A stretch of 64,000 nt of DNA from Campylorhamphus procurvoides (taxonomy: Eukaryota; Chordata; Aves; Passeriformes; Dendrocolaptidae). Shown here piece after piece: positions 40,105-53,833 of the stretch (position 1 is its first letter; each line of letters opens with the position of its first letter). A program made the position numbers and the translations under genes. Under the pieces are notes generated by a model. The model was not told the origin of the DNA and did no database searches. It saw nothing but the letters and a program-made list of their open reading frames with translations. The stretch covers positions 1,189,031-1,253,030 of the forward strand of contig WBMV01006675.1 of NCBI GenBank assembly GCA_013396655.1, written 5' to 3'.

Positions 40105-40275
40105 AAAGCTGTGGTGTGCTACAGTTTTCCAGGGGTCTTTGTGACTGGCAGCCACTCTGGGGCTTCCCTGTGTGGGCTCCAGGGCCTGCCAGGAGGGACA
40201 TGGGGCCACCCCACCTCTGTGAGGTTGGACCCATTCCTTCCCCCTGCAAACACACACACACCCCACAAGGTGCTT
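40105..40275. other. GC-rich islet within AT-rich intron
   Basis: A stretch of about 170 nt noticeably richer in G and C than its flanks, with ctccagggcctgccagg and gggccaccccacctc, ending in a short CA run (acacacacacac near 40250). Open frames exist on both strands as a by-product of the GC content. I recognise no repeat family and no gene. Confidence 0.45.
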
Positions 40276-43200
40276 TTGACCCACTAATTATTAACCTGGT
40301 GTCTAACAATGGTTTAGAACAAGGACCTTAATTTTTCCTCTGTGTGGTAAGGGCTATGCACCTTGACAAATCATAGCATTTAATGGACATGTGGTATGGC
40401 AGTACATTTCATATATTCCATAAAAAAAATTCTGTTCCAATTCACATGCAGTAAGTATGAACACATGGCTGGTTTATAAGGACAACCTTGCATTTAACAA
40501 CAGCTTTAATCAAGTGATTCTCCATGGTGGGTTTCTTGTGTGTTTGTTTTTGAACTGTTATGGCAAAGATAGAAACAAGATAATTCAGGAATCTTCTTGG
40601 GGCTGAAACTTGCATATAAATAGAGACTCTAAGAGATGCAACCCAGTTTAGTACCTTTCTAATGCCTAAGAAAATTCACTTGCCCCAAAAACATATACTC
40701 TACAGGAATTTTTTAATTCCTGGTGACAAAATAAGTTGGGATAACAAATCACAGGCTTAGATTTTTGAAAGACGCTTTCTTTCCTTCAGCATCTCCAACA
40801 CAGCTTCCCCTAAAACAGACACATGCTATTACAGCTATTTTTTGACACTAATAGAAGAGTCCTTGCAGATCCACATCAAAATGTAATCTAAACCAGATAT
40901 ATAAAAAGACTTGTGTAATCAAGACTTAGTTTTTATAGCTCCCAATTCCCGTCTTCTATCTTAATACCAGGAAAGATGGGTGTCAGAACGTTGCAGGAGT
41001 GGTAGAGTCCAGCAATTTTAGTACCTAGGCTAGTGCTACCACTACAGAGCAACATCTCACACCTGCAGGAAACATTTTGCACAAAATTTTGCATCAGGTC
41101 TGTCACTGGCTCTGAAGAAAAAATGTTGTGGGGTTTTTTTGTTAAAACATCTTAATTTGGTTTCTGAAAATGCATGGTAAGTCCACCACAACATGGATGA
41201 AATGTTGCTACATTTGCAGATTGCTGCCTAGTTCTATTTTGACAAGTGCTTAACAATACTGTGATGAGATTGTTATTAAAAAAATTTGCACCAACACACA
41301 CTTTTCTGCTGACATGTTCCTACCAGCTTTGCAACAATTCAACTTCAGAAAAAAGTCAAAAGGAAAACAGTATGAAAACCAGACACACAGAAATTAACTA
41401 CACCATTAAAAATAAGTTGGCAATTGTGTGTGAAGCCCCTTTGTGTAGGGGATGAGGGAAGAGTACCCTGGCTGGAAATAGTGGGCTTTAGATGCAAAAG
41501 CAAACACTTCTATTTTTAAGAAGTTATCATAGAGTCACATGCCAAAGATGTCACAAGTCTAGCAGACACACTCCAGCAACATCTGCTAGTGCATTTCCTA
41601 CGTCTCACACATTTTCCCAGATTCTCTTGTTCATTTTTTATATTCAGCCAACCATTGTCTCTTCATCTGAATATTGCTCCCAGTACTTCGTGACAGTGAC
41701 TGCAAACATTGTTTTTGAAGATGAAGGTTAACAGACAGTTATGGGGAATTCATGCAAAGCTTCAGCATTTTTTTACTTGGAGGGGCCATACAGTGAGAAG
41801 TGTGTTGTGGATGAGCCTTCCCAGAGATGAAATATTCCACTTGCTGTTGCTGACAACAGCAGTGGAAAATCTTTATTAAGAGAAAAATATTTTGGCACTA
41901 CTGCTGCAATAGCATGTCTCCTCTTTTCCTTTACTCCCACTTTCTTCCTGTCTTGTAAAAAAATCTTGACCATCAAAGAATGGTGTTTTGGGTGGGTTTT
42001 TTGTTTGAGTTTTTCTCTCTTTTTTTTTTTTCCAGTCTAACTTCATCATTTTAACTGCATCCTGAAAAGTCTTGGGTGTTTTCTTTTTTTTGTTTGTGTA
42101 TGTTGTTTGGTTTTGGTTTGGGGTTTTAATTTCCCATTGATGCTGCTACAAAGGCAGAGCATTACCAACAATGGAAACGTTTTCACATTTTTAAAAATAA
42201 AGTACTCATACAGCAAATTTCTCCCATCTTTTCAAGCTACACCTGCCAGTTAGGTAGGAAATTATTAAACCTTAATCCAGTTTGGAACCAAAGGTTATTT
42301 TTAGACCTCCTCCCTCCAGCTAAACAGATAACCCCATGTTGCAACGTTTAATCCACAAAACCATTTCAACCAGACTACAATTTACTGTAGCCAGCAACCC
42401 ACATGAAAACAAAAAAATGGCTGGACTGTCTCCAGGTTTTTCTCCTGTCTTCAGCTGCAGACAGTGCAAGAACTGTAAGATCTCAAGAGCTTGCACATCT
42501 GTGATGGATCTTAAAAAGATAACCTGCATAAATTATGCTAAAAGCAAGGATCAAAGAAAAACAGGAGATCAGCTTAAAATGGGTGATCTCCAAAATAAGT
42601 AAGATGATGGTGCTCAGAAACTTCTTGTGCACATAAGACCTAATGGGCCTCAAGTTTTGATCTGCAGATGTTCCTAACCTCATACAGAAAATGTGACAAA
42701 GACCACCACCAGAAGTGAATATAGGCTATGCAAAGGAGATCATCAATATGATCCTTAAGTACTTATATACAGTTGCAGGCATATTTCCTAAGGGTATTTT
42801 TTAAATCTTATTAATGACAACAGATGGGAATGCTGCACAAAATCAACTCTCCCTCTTACCTATTTACAGGGTTCGTATTCAGAAGGTGTCTGAACGGAGT
42901 TATGCTTGTAGCCTGGCTTAGTTTCTTGAAGTTTCTTGATGTACTGCAACAAACTCTCCAGTGTTACAACAGTTTTCTTCATTTAAACTTTATCTTCCTA
43001 TACATTATTCCTGTCTCCCATGGTAGTTGTTCCTCCAGCACCACCCCTTATTTTGAAGCCAATTAGAAGGGTGAAGTTTTAGCCAAATGCATCAAGATTT
43101 ATATTGAGGTTACTCTCCCCACACAGTATATCAAGTTCATCACATTCAAATTATATACCCTAATGATTTCATTAGATTTATTTCATTTCAGATTTTTGCA

Positions 43201-46200
43201 TTAGAGCGGGTAATTTTAACTTTAACTTACCCTTAGGAATTTTAGGTTCTCTTCAACTGGGCTAAGCTTGTAAAATCGTAGGATATCAGATCAAATAGCA
43301 GTCATTGGCTTCCCTGTCAAAAACTGCAGGGTGGAAGGCACTCAGTATCACATCTATTTTTATTTTTTTTAATTTATTAGCTATAATGGACAGAACTTAC
43401 AGCTTTTTAGAAACCTTAGAGGTTTAAACATTAACTTTAAAATAAATTTTATAACTATAAATCAAATTATTCAGTTGGTCCTTCAGAGCTAAACAAATAG
43501 GGAACTCAGGTTTTCCGTACAGACAATTTTCTGACATTTCGTGTAGCAGCTATGAACATTAAACATTCCACTAAAAGTCTTTGCCTTGTGTAATTTTTAA
43601 ATTAGTAGGAACTTATCTCAGAGATTCCTGCCAAAACTCCTTCCTCAGTTCCCACTGAGGTTGTCCATTTTACTGTCTCTCTTAGCTTCACAGAGAGCTA
43701 CCTTCAGCCACAATGCTTATGTACCACTTGGGTACTGCTTACTAATTACAGTGGCTTCTTTTGTATCTCCCTGCTCCAGTAAATCTTTATTCATCCTGCC
43801 TTTCATGTCTTTGCTGTTGTTATGCACATAACTTCATGATGCACACAGCTTCCGTGTTTCACATCTAAGCTCTGCCCTGAAATACGAATTCATATGTTGT
43901 ACAGTTGTGTTAATTAGAGTACATTTTACTAATCCGGTGGAACTTGCTATTTACTGTGTGCACCTTTTATCTCGAGAAGAGGAGCTGATCTTCCCAAGCT
44001 CCTGGTGCCACAGATGGGCTGCAGTCCACACTTCTTTTCAGTCTCCTCCTTCCCAGAGCAGTACACTCTGCATCACTCACATCGAGGTCAACATCCACCC
44101 ATTTCTGAGGGGTTACTAAAAAGACTTCTCTATTCTTAACTACATCAATTCATGCAGTCTCCCTTGGACATCCTCCCAGATGACTTCCACAAACAAGGTG
44201 GCAGTCAAATGAAATTTTATAGCAAGAGCCTGGGTCCCGACCTAACTCAGCCTTGCTTGGACAACCTGTTATCTCTTCCTTGGGGTTCACAGCAGCTCTG
44301 AGTCATTAATCTGCTCTAGGAACAAAATAGACCATGCACTTTGGTTCTATAGCCTGCATATCCTGATTTAAATTTGGACGTAATTAGCAGTTAGTTACTT
44401 AGAAAAATAGTATGGTTTTCTGGTTTGTTTTCTGCTGTTCCTTGATGAGTCTGAACCATACGTACAAGAGATTAATCACTGTAAAGTATTAACTGAAGTA
44501 GTTATTTTAAAGCCATCTGAGAACAGTCCCACAGAAGGCAGTATGATATGCTGGATCATTGCTCAAGAAAACACAACAGCGTACATACTAACACCACGCA
44601 GAAAGCAAAGAGTGACATGATGAAAAGCCCTTCTAATTTCATGGCAATCTTTTCATCCTCTCAAAGATGTCCCACATTATAACATTAACATGATTGGACA
44701 GGTATCCAAATTGTGATCACAATTAATGATCTTATGGTTAATTAGCCAATGTCTACTGCCAAAATTAACTATAAGATGGTTTCATTCTGTTGAAATCACC
44801 GGGGTTTTATATATATAATGCATTATAAAATCAACAGATGGATAGGTCTCATAATACACCCATGTAAGTGCCCAGTAATACAGGATCCTAAGGATCACTC
44901 CATGGAAACCAGAGTGACACAAACACCCCTACCTCACTACATGCTTTGCCATTTAGAGCCAACTGTAATGCCACTGGCCCAAGCACAACATAAATTCCTT
45001 TGGCATTTCTCACTTTCTACTTTGTCTGCCAGAACTGTAACAACAGACATGCCTTGCACATTATTGAAATGCTCATATCTTATTACTGAAATTAGCACTT
45101 ACTGAAAAACACAGTATATAAAACCACTTGCAATTTAATCATATAAGATTAAATATGCATATACTTACACACATAGTACGTCCAAACAATTTGTCAGTCT
45201 TAATACAGAAATGCATTTTGACTTTCCAGAAGCAATAAATACTTGATGAAATATAGAGAAGCCTTTGTATTGGGTAACTCTAACCCAAAATGAGATTTTT
45301 AAGCCAACCACCAGCACAGTCACAAACAAGCAGGTGATTTTCAAAGGAAAATATCAAACCTCTTAAAGAAAAATGGCTCCAAGTGTCTTGAAATCCTGAT
45401 CTATGATCTTCCGGCATCTGGGAACTCTTTATTATACACAGATATTCTAATTTGATGAGGAAAATATAGTTTCTACTATCACTTCATGCTGCATGCTCAG
45501 TGAAACAGTCCAGGAGTTATTTACTGTAAACCAGTAATTGTATGAAACCATATGTTAACAGAACTTACAACTCGGACATTATTATACAGATGTATAGTAA
45601 CTTATAATACTTATTTATAAGTAAAGACGGTGAATTGCATTCTTTATTACACTCAGCTTGCACATAATAGCGTGGTAAGCATTTCTCTGCTCACAGTATA
45701 GCCAACAGCACAGGTCAACATAATTTAACACCTCTTTGGCTAGTATTTATATATGGTTCAAAGTAAGAAACTTTCATATACATATACATAATTTCACAGG
45801 AATAAAGCAACACTCATAGGTAGTCAAACCATCAAGGAAAAAAAGGTTTTGGGGAAAACAAACGAAAAAAGAAATTAGAAACTAAAACTCTGTAAGAATA
45901 CCTACTGGGATTGCTCCAACATATATTTCCACAACCAACACATTCACACCTAGGTTAGATTAACAAAAAGATACCCAGTCCACTCAAACAACCATTAACC
46001 GCTTTAAGTTCAAAATTTAGTTTATGGAATACTTTGTATTGTATATAAAGCCTCATTAGCAATACCTAAACTAAGTGACTAAATTATCAGCTGGAGGTGA
46101 GAGGAGTTTCATCAAAATACATCTGTACAGTGTTCCAATTTTTCATACTTATTTCACCCATCACATGAGTGCTCTAAGGGCTATGAAATAATACTGCATT

Positions 46201-47613
46201 ATTTAAAACCACTCAATCTTCCCAAATCTGGTCTCCAGTTTTTTTAATTGCCAGAAAAGTACTTTCTAGAGATTCAGAGAACCTAGAAAGCTCTCTGTTC
46301 TACACTAACAATCATTTGATCACAACACAACAAAGACAAATCATAATTTTTAAAAGCAAAGGAAAATAAAGTAAAATAGAATATTTACATATTTAAAATA
46401 AATTTAAAAAATAAAATCAAAATACCTCTGTAACACTGCAGGTCTTTCACTACGTAAATATGCACAATGAGTACGTATTATCTGCTTAGTCCTGAATTAA
46501 ATTCAACCATACTTCAGGGAAGATCAAACCAGAGTTCAAAAGCATTCAAGTTTGAGTAGTGCTGAAGAGATACGGGGAGTCATGTGGCACTCACGTTATT
46601 GCAAAATGTGCAGGTACTGTAGAAATCAATGAGCAGCTGTTTGCCCTTACTTCCTATCGAGGATCTGCATGAAACACATTGCCCAGCTGCAAACATGCTT
46701 ACCAGGCAGGTAAACAGCCAGGAGCTTCCCCTTCTTCACATCTATCATTCCTTTTTGCCACTGTTTTTGTAGAAAAACTGGAACTGAGTACGCTTTACTG
46801 AGGTGGACTGAAGTGGGCAAGGACAAAGGGACATCATCATTCAAGGATACCTTTCATTCAATCCTTCACTGTTCACAGTAAGCTTTTAGGCACTGCATTT
46901 AGACCTTGCTACTAACAAAGGACACATTTTGCAAGACAGGGCTAAACAACACACCCCAAAACGACTGTCACATACTAATGAAACCTTATCTAACCAACAC
47001 AACACCCAGTTATGGCTTTTTTTTTTTGCCTTACAAGTCAATGATTCATTGTTAGATAAACAGCAAATACTACATACTGACCAATCTGCAGTTTTCCCCT
47101 CCCCTCAATTCTCTTACACGTAACTTTCCTTTAACTGATAAGATACTGCCTGAAAGGAACCTGCAGTCTGTACAAAGAGCTGTTTGTTATCTTCTGAGAA
47201 GAAATTGTTAAAAAGCAAGATTTTTCTCATTAATAGACAAAGAAACTTTATTTCTTCTTAACTAAAGGCTTCTCTTCTCCCCTTCCTGCCCCCCTTTCCT
47301 GCAATACCAAATTGCACACTTTCATTCAGCAACATCAGGGAGAATTTACCAAAAGAAGCAGCACCAGGATTTGACTCCAAAACAGCTAGTTTATTTTTTT
47401 TCATATTAACAGAATTTCACAGTACTGGCATACATTTCAAGTACTGAAATGCCAGCAAGGAAAAAGACAACTTTTAGTTCTAGCTTTTCCAAAACTCTGC
47501 TTTATGAAGTTCATGCTGCAAGTTAAAATACAAATGGGTTCTTACTAAATTGAAACCACTTAGAATCATCACAGTGACATTGATGTATCACAGATATAAA
47601 TGTATATGAATGG

Positions 47614-47780
47614 GGAGTGTGTTGGAGGGAAGTGGTTGAGCCACCATCCCCAGAGGTATTTAAAAGACATGTAGATGTGGCACTTAGGGACACTGTTTAG
47701 TGGTGTACTTGGAAGTAATGGGTCAGTGATTGGACCCAATGATCTCAGAGGTCTTCTCCAAACTAAATGATTCTCTGATT
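47614..47780 (+). mobile_element. CR1 LINE 3'-UTR fragment
   Basis: Recognisable CR1 3' region: gagccaccatccccagaggt, gtagatgtggcacttaggga, a gtttagtggtgtac stretch, then gatctcagaggtcttctcca and the terminal gattctctgattc. Only about 170 nt remain. It is antisense to TNS3 and appears more diverged than the 12.9 kb copy. Confidence 0.87.
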
Positions 47781-49028
47781 CAAAGTACTGACTCTCTTCT
47801 GGTACAGTGCTTTTTACACTGAACTTAATCAAGAAGTTCTTTAGGCAGTTCCTTCACTAAGCAAGCTTCTTTCCAAAAATACTATTTCTGCTAAATTGAA
47901 AGCAAGTAAATCCTAAGAACTTTGGAACCAACAGCCCACAGCAGAGACAGAAGAAATATGTTAAAGAAACACATGACTACCACTCCTCTGATGATAGCTA
48001 TAATGCTGAATATATAGCTGTTCATCTGCAAAGTGTGCACCATAGCTCAGGAAATGGCACATTCCTTCCATATCCCAAATTCTCACCTCCCTCTCAAATC
48101 CTCAGAGGGATCCCAAGGTGTCTGAAGAATATGGGAGGGAAGAGGTGGGAGGAGATCCAACTAGAACAGGAAGTTGGTGCAAACACCTCTCAGTGAAAAC
48201 AATCACTACATTTTAGATGAAGAGACAATAGCATTCTCATTGTAAGAAGTAAACCATGCAGACAGCAAGTAAAGAAACTGTTCCATTAGCATGGAATAAC
48301 TGGAGTTGAACATTAACCAGGCAGAACCAGTGCAGGGGATCAAAAGCCCTAACATCCCTGAACAACTTTCAGAAAGTACCTACTGAGCTTCCCCAAGATT
48401 TAATTTCATCACAAGTATCCCATGGAGATGAGGGAAGTATGCTTAATTCTACACAGCAAGGGAGAAGAGTGAGTGAAAACAGCAGCAAGGAGCAGACAGC
48501 AATGCCAGAGGCAGAGAGTCTCTAGTCTGCATATTCAGATCTTCATTCTTTTTGTGAGTTGATTAGACTGAAGGACTAAGGATTAGACAGATCATAACAC
48601 AACTGAAAAAACTGAAGTAAATAAATAGACAGCTGCTCTTGTGATTTTTTGCAAGTTACTGTAGATAAAACCTTCATGCCTCAGGGAAAGAGGGTAACAC
48701 ACTTCCTCATTTGGAGAGTGAATACCAGAGGCATCTGTCATCCACTGTGCACACATCACTCACAGGCTCCTCACAGAGCCTCAGTATTCTGGACCCTGTC
48801 TGAATAGCATAGTGCTTAAAGCACATGATTATACAAGTCAAATTACCTACTACAGCAACCTATTCCCTGACAAAAGCAGGGAACATTGTTGTACAAAAGA
48901 CAGAAATAGACCAAGATAACACTTATACTTAGGCCAGGGGGAATTCCAGAAATATGGATTCCCATAAATTTTAAAAACTAATTTCCTTTACACAGCAAGA
49001 CAGCAACACCACATCATACATTACTGAC

Positions 49029-49140
49029 CTCTGCAGGATATTCCTTGGCTGTCAATTACTTGCTTGCAGATTCCACAGATTTTGGATTTTTTGAAAGACT
49101 TGTTCTTGAAAGTATGAGACGCTGAAGCTGTTTCTTGAGG
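49029..49140 (-). CDS. TNS3: TNS3 exon, N-terminal part of the C1 zinc finger (112 nt)
   Basis: On the minus strand the acceptor ctccttgcttccag ends at 49141 and the donor GTCAGT begins at 49028. The frame is phase 0 in and phase 1 out: 37 codons plus one base. It reads PQETASASHTFKNKSFKKSK and then ICGICKQVIDSQGISCR. The His and the first three Cys match the C1 ligands H-x12-C-x2-C-x10-C. The tensin spacing of ten residues between the second and third Cys is shared with TNS2 (CAVCKVTIDGTGVSC), which sets tensins apart from typical PKC-type C1 domains. In tensins this finger precedes the phosphatase-like domain; lipid binding by tensin C1 fingers is not well established, so I assign only a structural, zinc-binding role. 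The exon is preceded 11.8 kb upstream by a 45-nt exon in compatible phase. Confidence 0.93.
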
Positions 49141-51339
49141 CTGGAAGCAAGGAGAATAACATCAGACCTTCACTCAGCTTTTCAATCATACTTTTAAGTG
49201 AAATATAAATTTTAAAATAACAGCAGTGCTATATATAATAGTACATACAACAGTCCTGTTATATTTAGCAGTATATTTAGTACTACATCAGGGGGCTCGT
49301 GCTGTATCTCTCATCCTTGCTCTTGTTCAATAACAAGAGCTTTTTACTTTCAAGTGTAGGAAACAACAGTATGTGAGGAACCTCCTGCACAGACATTGCA
49401 ACTCATTTTTATCATGATTTCAGATTGCTAACTTCGGCACAGGTTACTAATGTTAAAATCCCTTTTGTTTCTCTCCTGTGTAAGAAATATACACTAGCTT
49501 AAACTAACATCAGTTCCACAGTGTCACAGCAGCTGAAATATGTTAAAATATAATGCAATAATGAAATTTCTAACTGGGGACAGAACTCAGAAAGTCAGTA
49601 TCATACAAGCAAAGGCTTCTACAACTTAGGAAACATCTAGGTAACAAAACAGAGGAGGCTACCAAAAACTGAAGACAGCCATTATCTCCTCCGTGTTACA
49701 ACATTCATTTTCACTGACAGACTTCTTGAAAATATCAGTTACCTATTCAAAAACAAAACCATATTTCACCAGACCATGAAAACCCCCAAATGTCTTTTCA
49801 CATTCCTCATTTTCATGTCACATTTGCTCCTCACTGTCCTTAGAGTCAATACTGCAAACAGGCCTGCATTCAACACTAATACCCATGCCGAGCTTTGGCA
49901 GCACAAGCATCAAGAAGCAGAACGCTGTCCCTCCACATAGAGCCAGCCCAGACCACCACAGCACCCAACTTCCATCAACACATCTCATGAGAAAGTTTCC
50001 CAGCGTGTAGTAACACAGCAGTGAGGCATTGTGGGATTTCTTTGGGGCTTTAAGCAACTCATCACGCATTCTTACTGTCTCCAAATGAAACTACAACACA
50101 GCTCCATGACAGGCACAAGAACAGCCATAAAAATCAGTATCACCTTCCACATGGGTCTACTCCAAACTCCAAAGATGGCCCAAGGAACACAAATGGCAGA
50201 ACCTGGCTGCACTGAGAAGGTTGGGGGTTCAGAGACCATCCATCCCCAGTGGGGATGCACACTCAGCCTGATCTTAAGAACAGCTTCAGGAAATAGTGTT
50301 GGTCTTACCCACAGCGTAAAACCAAGATAATTCACTTTATGCTTCAATAAACAATATGGCAGAAATTACAGGGACAGAAGGAATAAACCTTAGTCTGGAC
50401 TCTCAGGATCTTTTCACTAGTGAAGTGCATTAATCAGCAGAAATTAGTAAAAGAAATAATCTAATAGTCCACATCCTTGAAAGGCTGAAGCAGTGGATAA
50501 AGTACATGAGAAATAAAATTGAATTGTAATTACAATGCTTCATCTGACACTTCAATCACTCACTGTAGAAATCAAAGTCACAAATTTCCCTGTATTCCCA
50601 ACTGCTGACGTTTGCAATATGTTACTTCAGATTAAACTGAAAGACGCTGTCAGAAGTATGATTCATAACAAGAACAAACCATAGAGAACAGCTGGACTCC
50701 AGAATTACGTATGAACATACTTGATGGCAAACAGAACCAATCTATTTGTTTTGAGAAACCTCTGCCATGATTGGTTTTTTTTCCTTTGAAAATACAGGAG
50801 AAGCTTCTGAAGAGACAGAGGTCTAGAAGGAAGAAAAAGTATCATTACATCCAGGTAACTTCACTAATCCAACACAGCGAGGTTCTGTGCCATACTGGGT
50901 TCAGGCATTATACCCACAGGGAGTCTCTCATGTCCACAGCCTCTTCCATGTAAAAAAAAAAATCAGCAATGCCATCATCTCCACTGGTTGCTGCAGATTC
51001 TCTGCCTTGCAGAATTACAAAAAAACAGAATTCTCGTTTTAGATTTTATCCTCTCTTCTTCCCTGCAGAGTTCTACTTTAGGGACATGCCTGCGACTCTC
51101 TTCCAAAACGAGTTTTGCAGAGCTTGCACTGTAGTTAGGCCTGATTCTCCTTATTTCCCACCTCCCAAACACTTCTTTGCAAACTTTAATGCTTGCAGTG
51201 TTCCAAAGAAAGACAACTGTCACAAGAACTTACTGTTTAGACTATTGGAGTTTAGTGTAAGTAGGTCTTGACATTAGTTGAGCAACTAGTCAATCTGTCC
51301 ACTTACACACACATATGAAAAAAATATAAAAAGAAAGAA

Positions 51340-51378
51340 GGGGGGGAATGGGAAAGGGGAAAAAGGGAAGGGGAAGGG
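51340..51378 (+). other. Homopurine G-rich tract with quadruplex potential
   Basis: Seven G, then runs of 3, 4, 3, 4 and 3 G separated only by A-containing spacers of 2 to 5 nt. The whole stretch from about 51330 to 51388 is nearly pure purine on the plus strand. That allows both quadruplex and triplex-type structures in principle; the TNS3 RNA would be pyrimidine-rich here. Confidence 0.75.
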
Positions 51379-52450
51379 AAAGAGAAAAGCCACCATAGTA
51401 GGCAGCAAGCAATGCTACTTTCATGAAGCTCAAGACTGAAATCTAAAGTGCACGTAACTGGTAGGAGCAAACAATGGAAGAAAAAAGTGCAGAATCACAG
51501 GCTACAGACTCAGGTTTTGCCCAAGAAAAAGGCTATAATTGCTTCTGGTCTCAACTGCTAGCATTATGAAAATGACACAGGAAATATTTTGCCATGCTGT
51601 GCTCTCTGTGGGATGCAGAAATCTAATGAAGCTGGAAGTTTCTCCCAGACTTGCATCAACCTAACGCTGCAGACTGCGTAAACACTTACATGGGCATTCT
51701 TGGCTATGATGAATTTCAACTACTACTCATCACTGAGCATTTTCATGAAGTAGCAACAGGCAAACATGCAAAATTCACAGCAACTCTGTCAAAGACTTTT
51801 GAGACACATAACACTTGGAGAAGAGAAAAGCAGTTTACACAAAAAACATTCTCCAGATTTAAATTAAGCTAATACAGCTTAAAGCACTCAACATGCACAA
51901 CTTTGTTTTTGGCAATACAGATACAGCAATTTCTCCTTGACAGAGACTTACCAATGGTTCATTACACCTATGGAACAGGCATTCACAATGTTATTCCCAA
52001 ATACAGTATCACATCATAACAGTTAATTATTTAATGAATAACAGACCCCAGCAACATTTGTTTATTTTAACTCCATGTTTCTAACATGTGAACTGCAACT
52101 GCGATAACAGTTCATTCTTTAAAGAGGTAGTCAGAGGGCTTAGATCTTTTATCAAAGAATCAAGAAAATATTTTAAAATAAAACCTTTTCAATTAATCTT
52201 CAAGAAAAGTATCTCACTATTCACCCACGTACATGCTCCATTAAAAATAAACACCCCCAAAAAAGGCACTTAGCTGATTATTTATGACTTCTACAGAATT
52301 GGTTCCCTACAAAGTCACCCAGGCAATGATTAAGTTAAATTTTTGAGGAAATCTAAATCTGAAAAAAAATATTACTTTTAAAATTAAACCATTAATTCCA
52401 GATGTTACCCTAATTTAGGGGAGGAAAAAAAAAACCCAAACACTAAAACC

Positions 52451-52514
52451 TGTTTATACATTATTTCTCTATCTCCACAACTTGTTTATACATTATTTCT
52501 CCATCTGCAGAACT
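52451..52514. repeat. Tandem duplication, two 32-nt units
   Basis: Units at 52451-52482 and 52483-52514 both begin tgtttatacattatttct and differ at three positions. A simple local duplication. Confidence 0.92.
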
Positions 52515-53820
52515 TCTAACAATCCACATCATCTTCCAGCTAAAAGAAAATTATAAACATATATACACAGCCTCATTAACTTTCCCTATGTCAGGCTCTA
52601 TTCCTGCTGAATTTTACATGGCCTCTTACCACAGCAGCAGAATCACACAAAGCAAAAATATATTCTGTTCACTTCCCACCTGTGGTCATACAAATAAGAC
52701 CCCTTTTCTCTATCCTCTCTCTAACTTACTAACCGATACTGCAATTTCCTAGGATTCACTTTGTGTATTCTATTCTCCAAGGTAGCTTTAAATCCGCTGG
52801 ATGATATAATGCTTACAACTACTATTTTAAGCACGTGGAGGGAGGAGCCAGCAGTGTAATCAGCAGAACTAGATATTTCACTACCTCTTATAGGCTAGGG
52901 AAATGCCCATAGGTGATGTCCAAAATAAAGTTCAAATAAGGGATGACTGAAAGAAAGTCTTCATGAAAAGGCTGAATCCCAGTTAAAAAAAGAAAAAAAA
53001 ACACCTTCGCAAAACTAAGTTATATATCTGTTTCTGTAAGATTGCTCACTTCTTGGTAACTTGAAAAAGTGATTATGTCACAAGTCTCTCACAAGGACAA
53101 TAAGAATATACAATGAAGAACTTTCCAGAAATAGCAAAGACCATAGCATAGGAGATTGGCTGCAGCTCTTGCATATGAGAATTTCTTGGAAAACTACTAC
53201 TATTACTATATTCTATTACTTCAAAAGTTGCACTGTACTTTAGCCAAATGACATTAACTGAACATATCACACATTTAAGTACATCCACAACTACCACCAG
53301 AGACAATAGAAATTTTGCAGAGCCCACGTTACACATGGCAAGAATACAGGATGGTGGCAAAAGAGTTAAAAACACCAAACAACTTTTACACAGATTGAAA
53401 TAAGGCATTTCTGGCTGTTTCACTCACGAAGATTATTTCCATAGCGACAGACATAGCACATATATACATATGTATTTATATTTACACACACATACTAAAA
53501 TGTACACAAATAGCTGGTTATAGTATAACACTAACACTTACTGCTGCCAAACTTCAAAGGAATTGCAAAGACAATAGAGTATTTGTCAAACATTCCATTT
53601 CCTCCTCACTCCTTCAAGGCATTTCACAGAAAGGCAGACAAGCAGACCAAGCTAGAGAAGAGAGATGTGACTTAGGATCATGCAGCCTGAACTGGCAGTT
53701 TGTTTCCAAGTGGGGTCTGCTCCTGACTCAGGATTCAAATGAGAGCACATGGAGATGTTGGTGAGGAAAAAAAGTCTCACCAAACCAGGCGACTAAAGTT
53801 CCAGTCAAGAAGAAAAAACA

Positions 53821-53833
53821 AAAAAAAAAAAAA
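53821..53833. repeat. A-run
   Basis: A 13-base A homopolymer following a purine-rich stretch (agaagaaaaaac). Confidence 0.8.

Larger units (their letters stand above)
36041..49028 (-). other. TNS3: TNS3 intron, 13 kb, with CR1 fragment and G-rich tract
   Basis: Contains a G-rich tract at 38392-38421, a second at 39497-39537, a GC-rich islet at 40105-40275, T-rich low-complexity sequence around 42000-42130 and a CR1 fragment at 47614-47780. The rest is ordinary AT-rich intron. No splice-flanked coding segment was found. Confidence 0.75.

Noticed and set aside
49818..50347. Overlapping 88 to 99 codon frames on both strands in a moderately GC-rich patch upstream of the C1 exon
   Set aside because: No consensus splice pairs in a phase compatible with the TNS3 chain and no recognisable domain.
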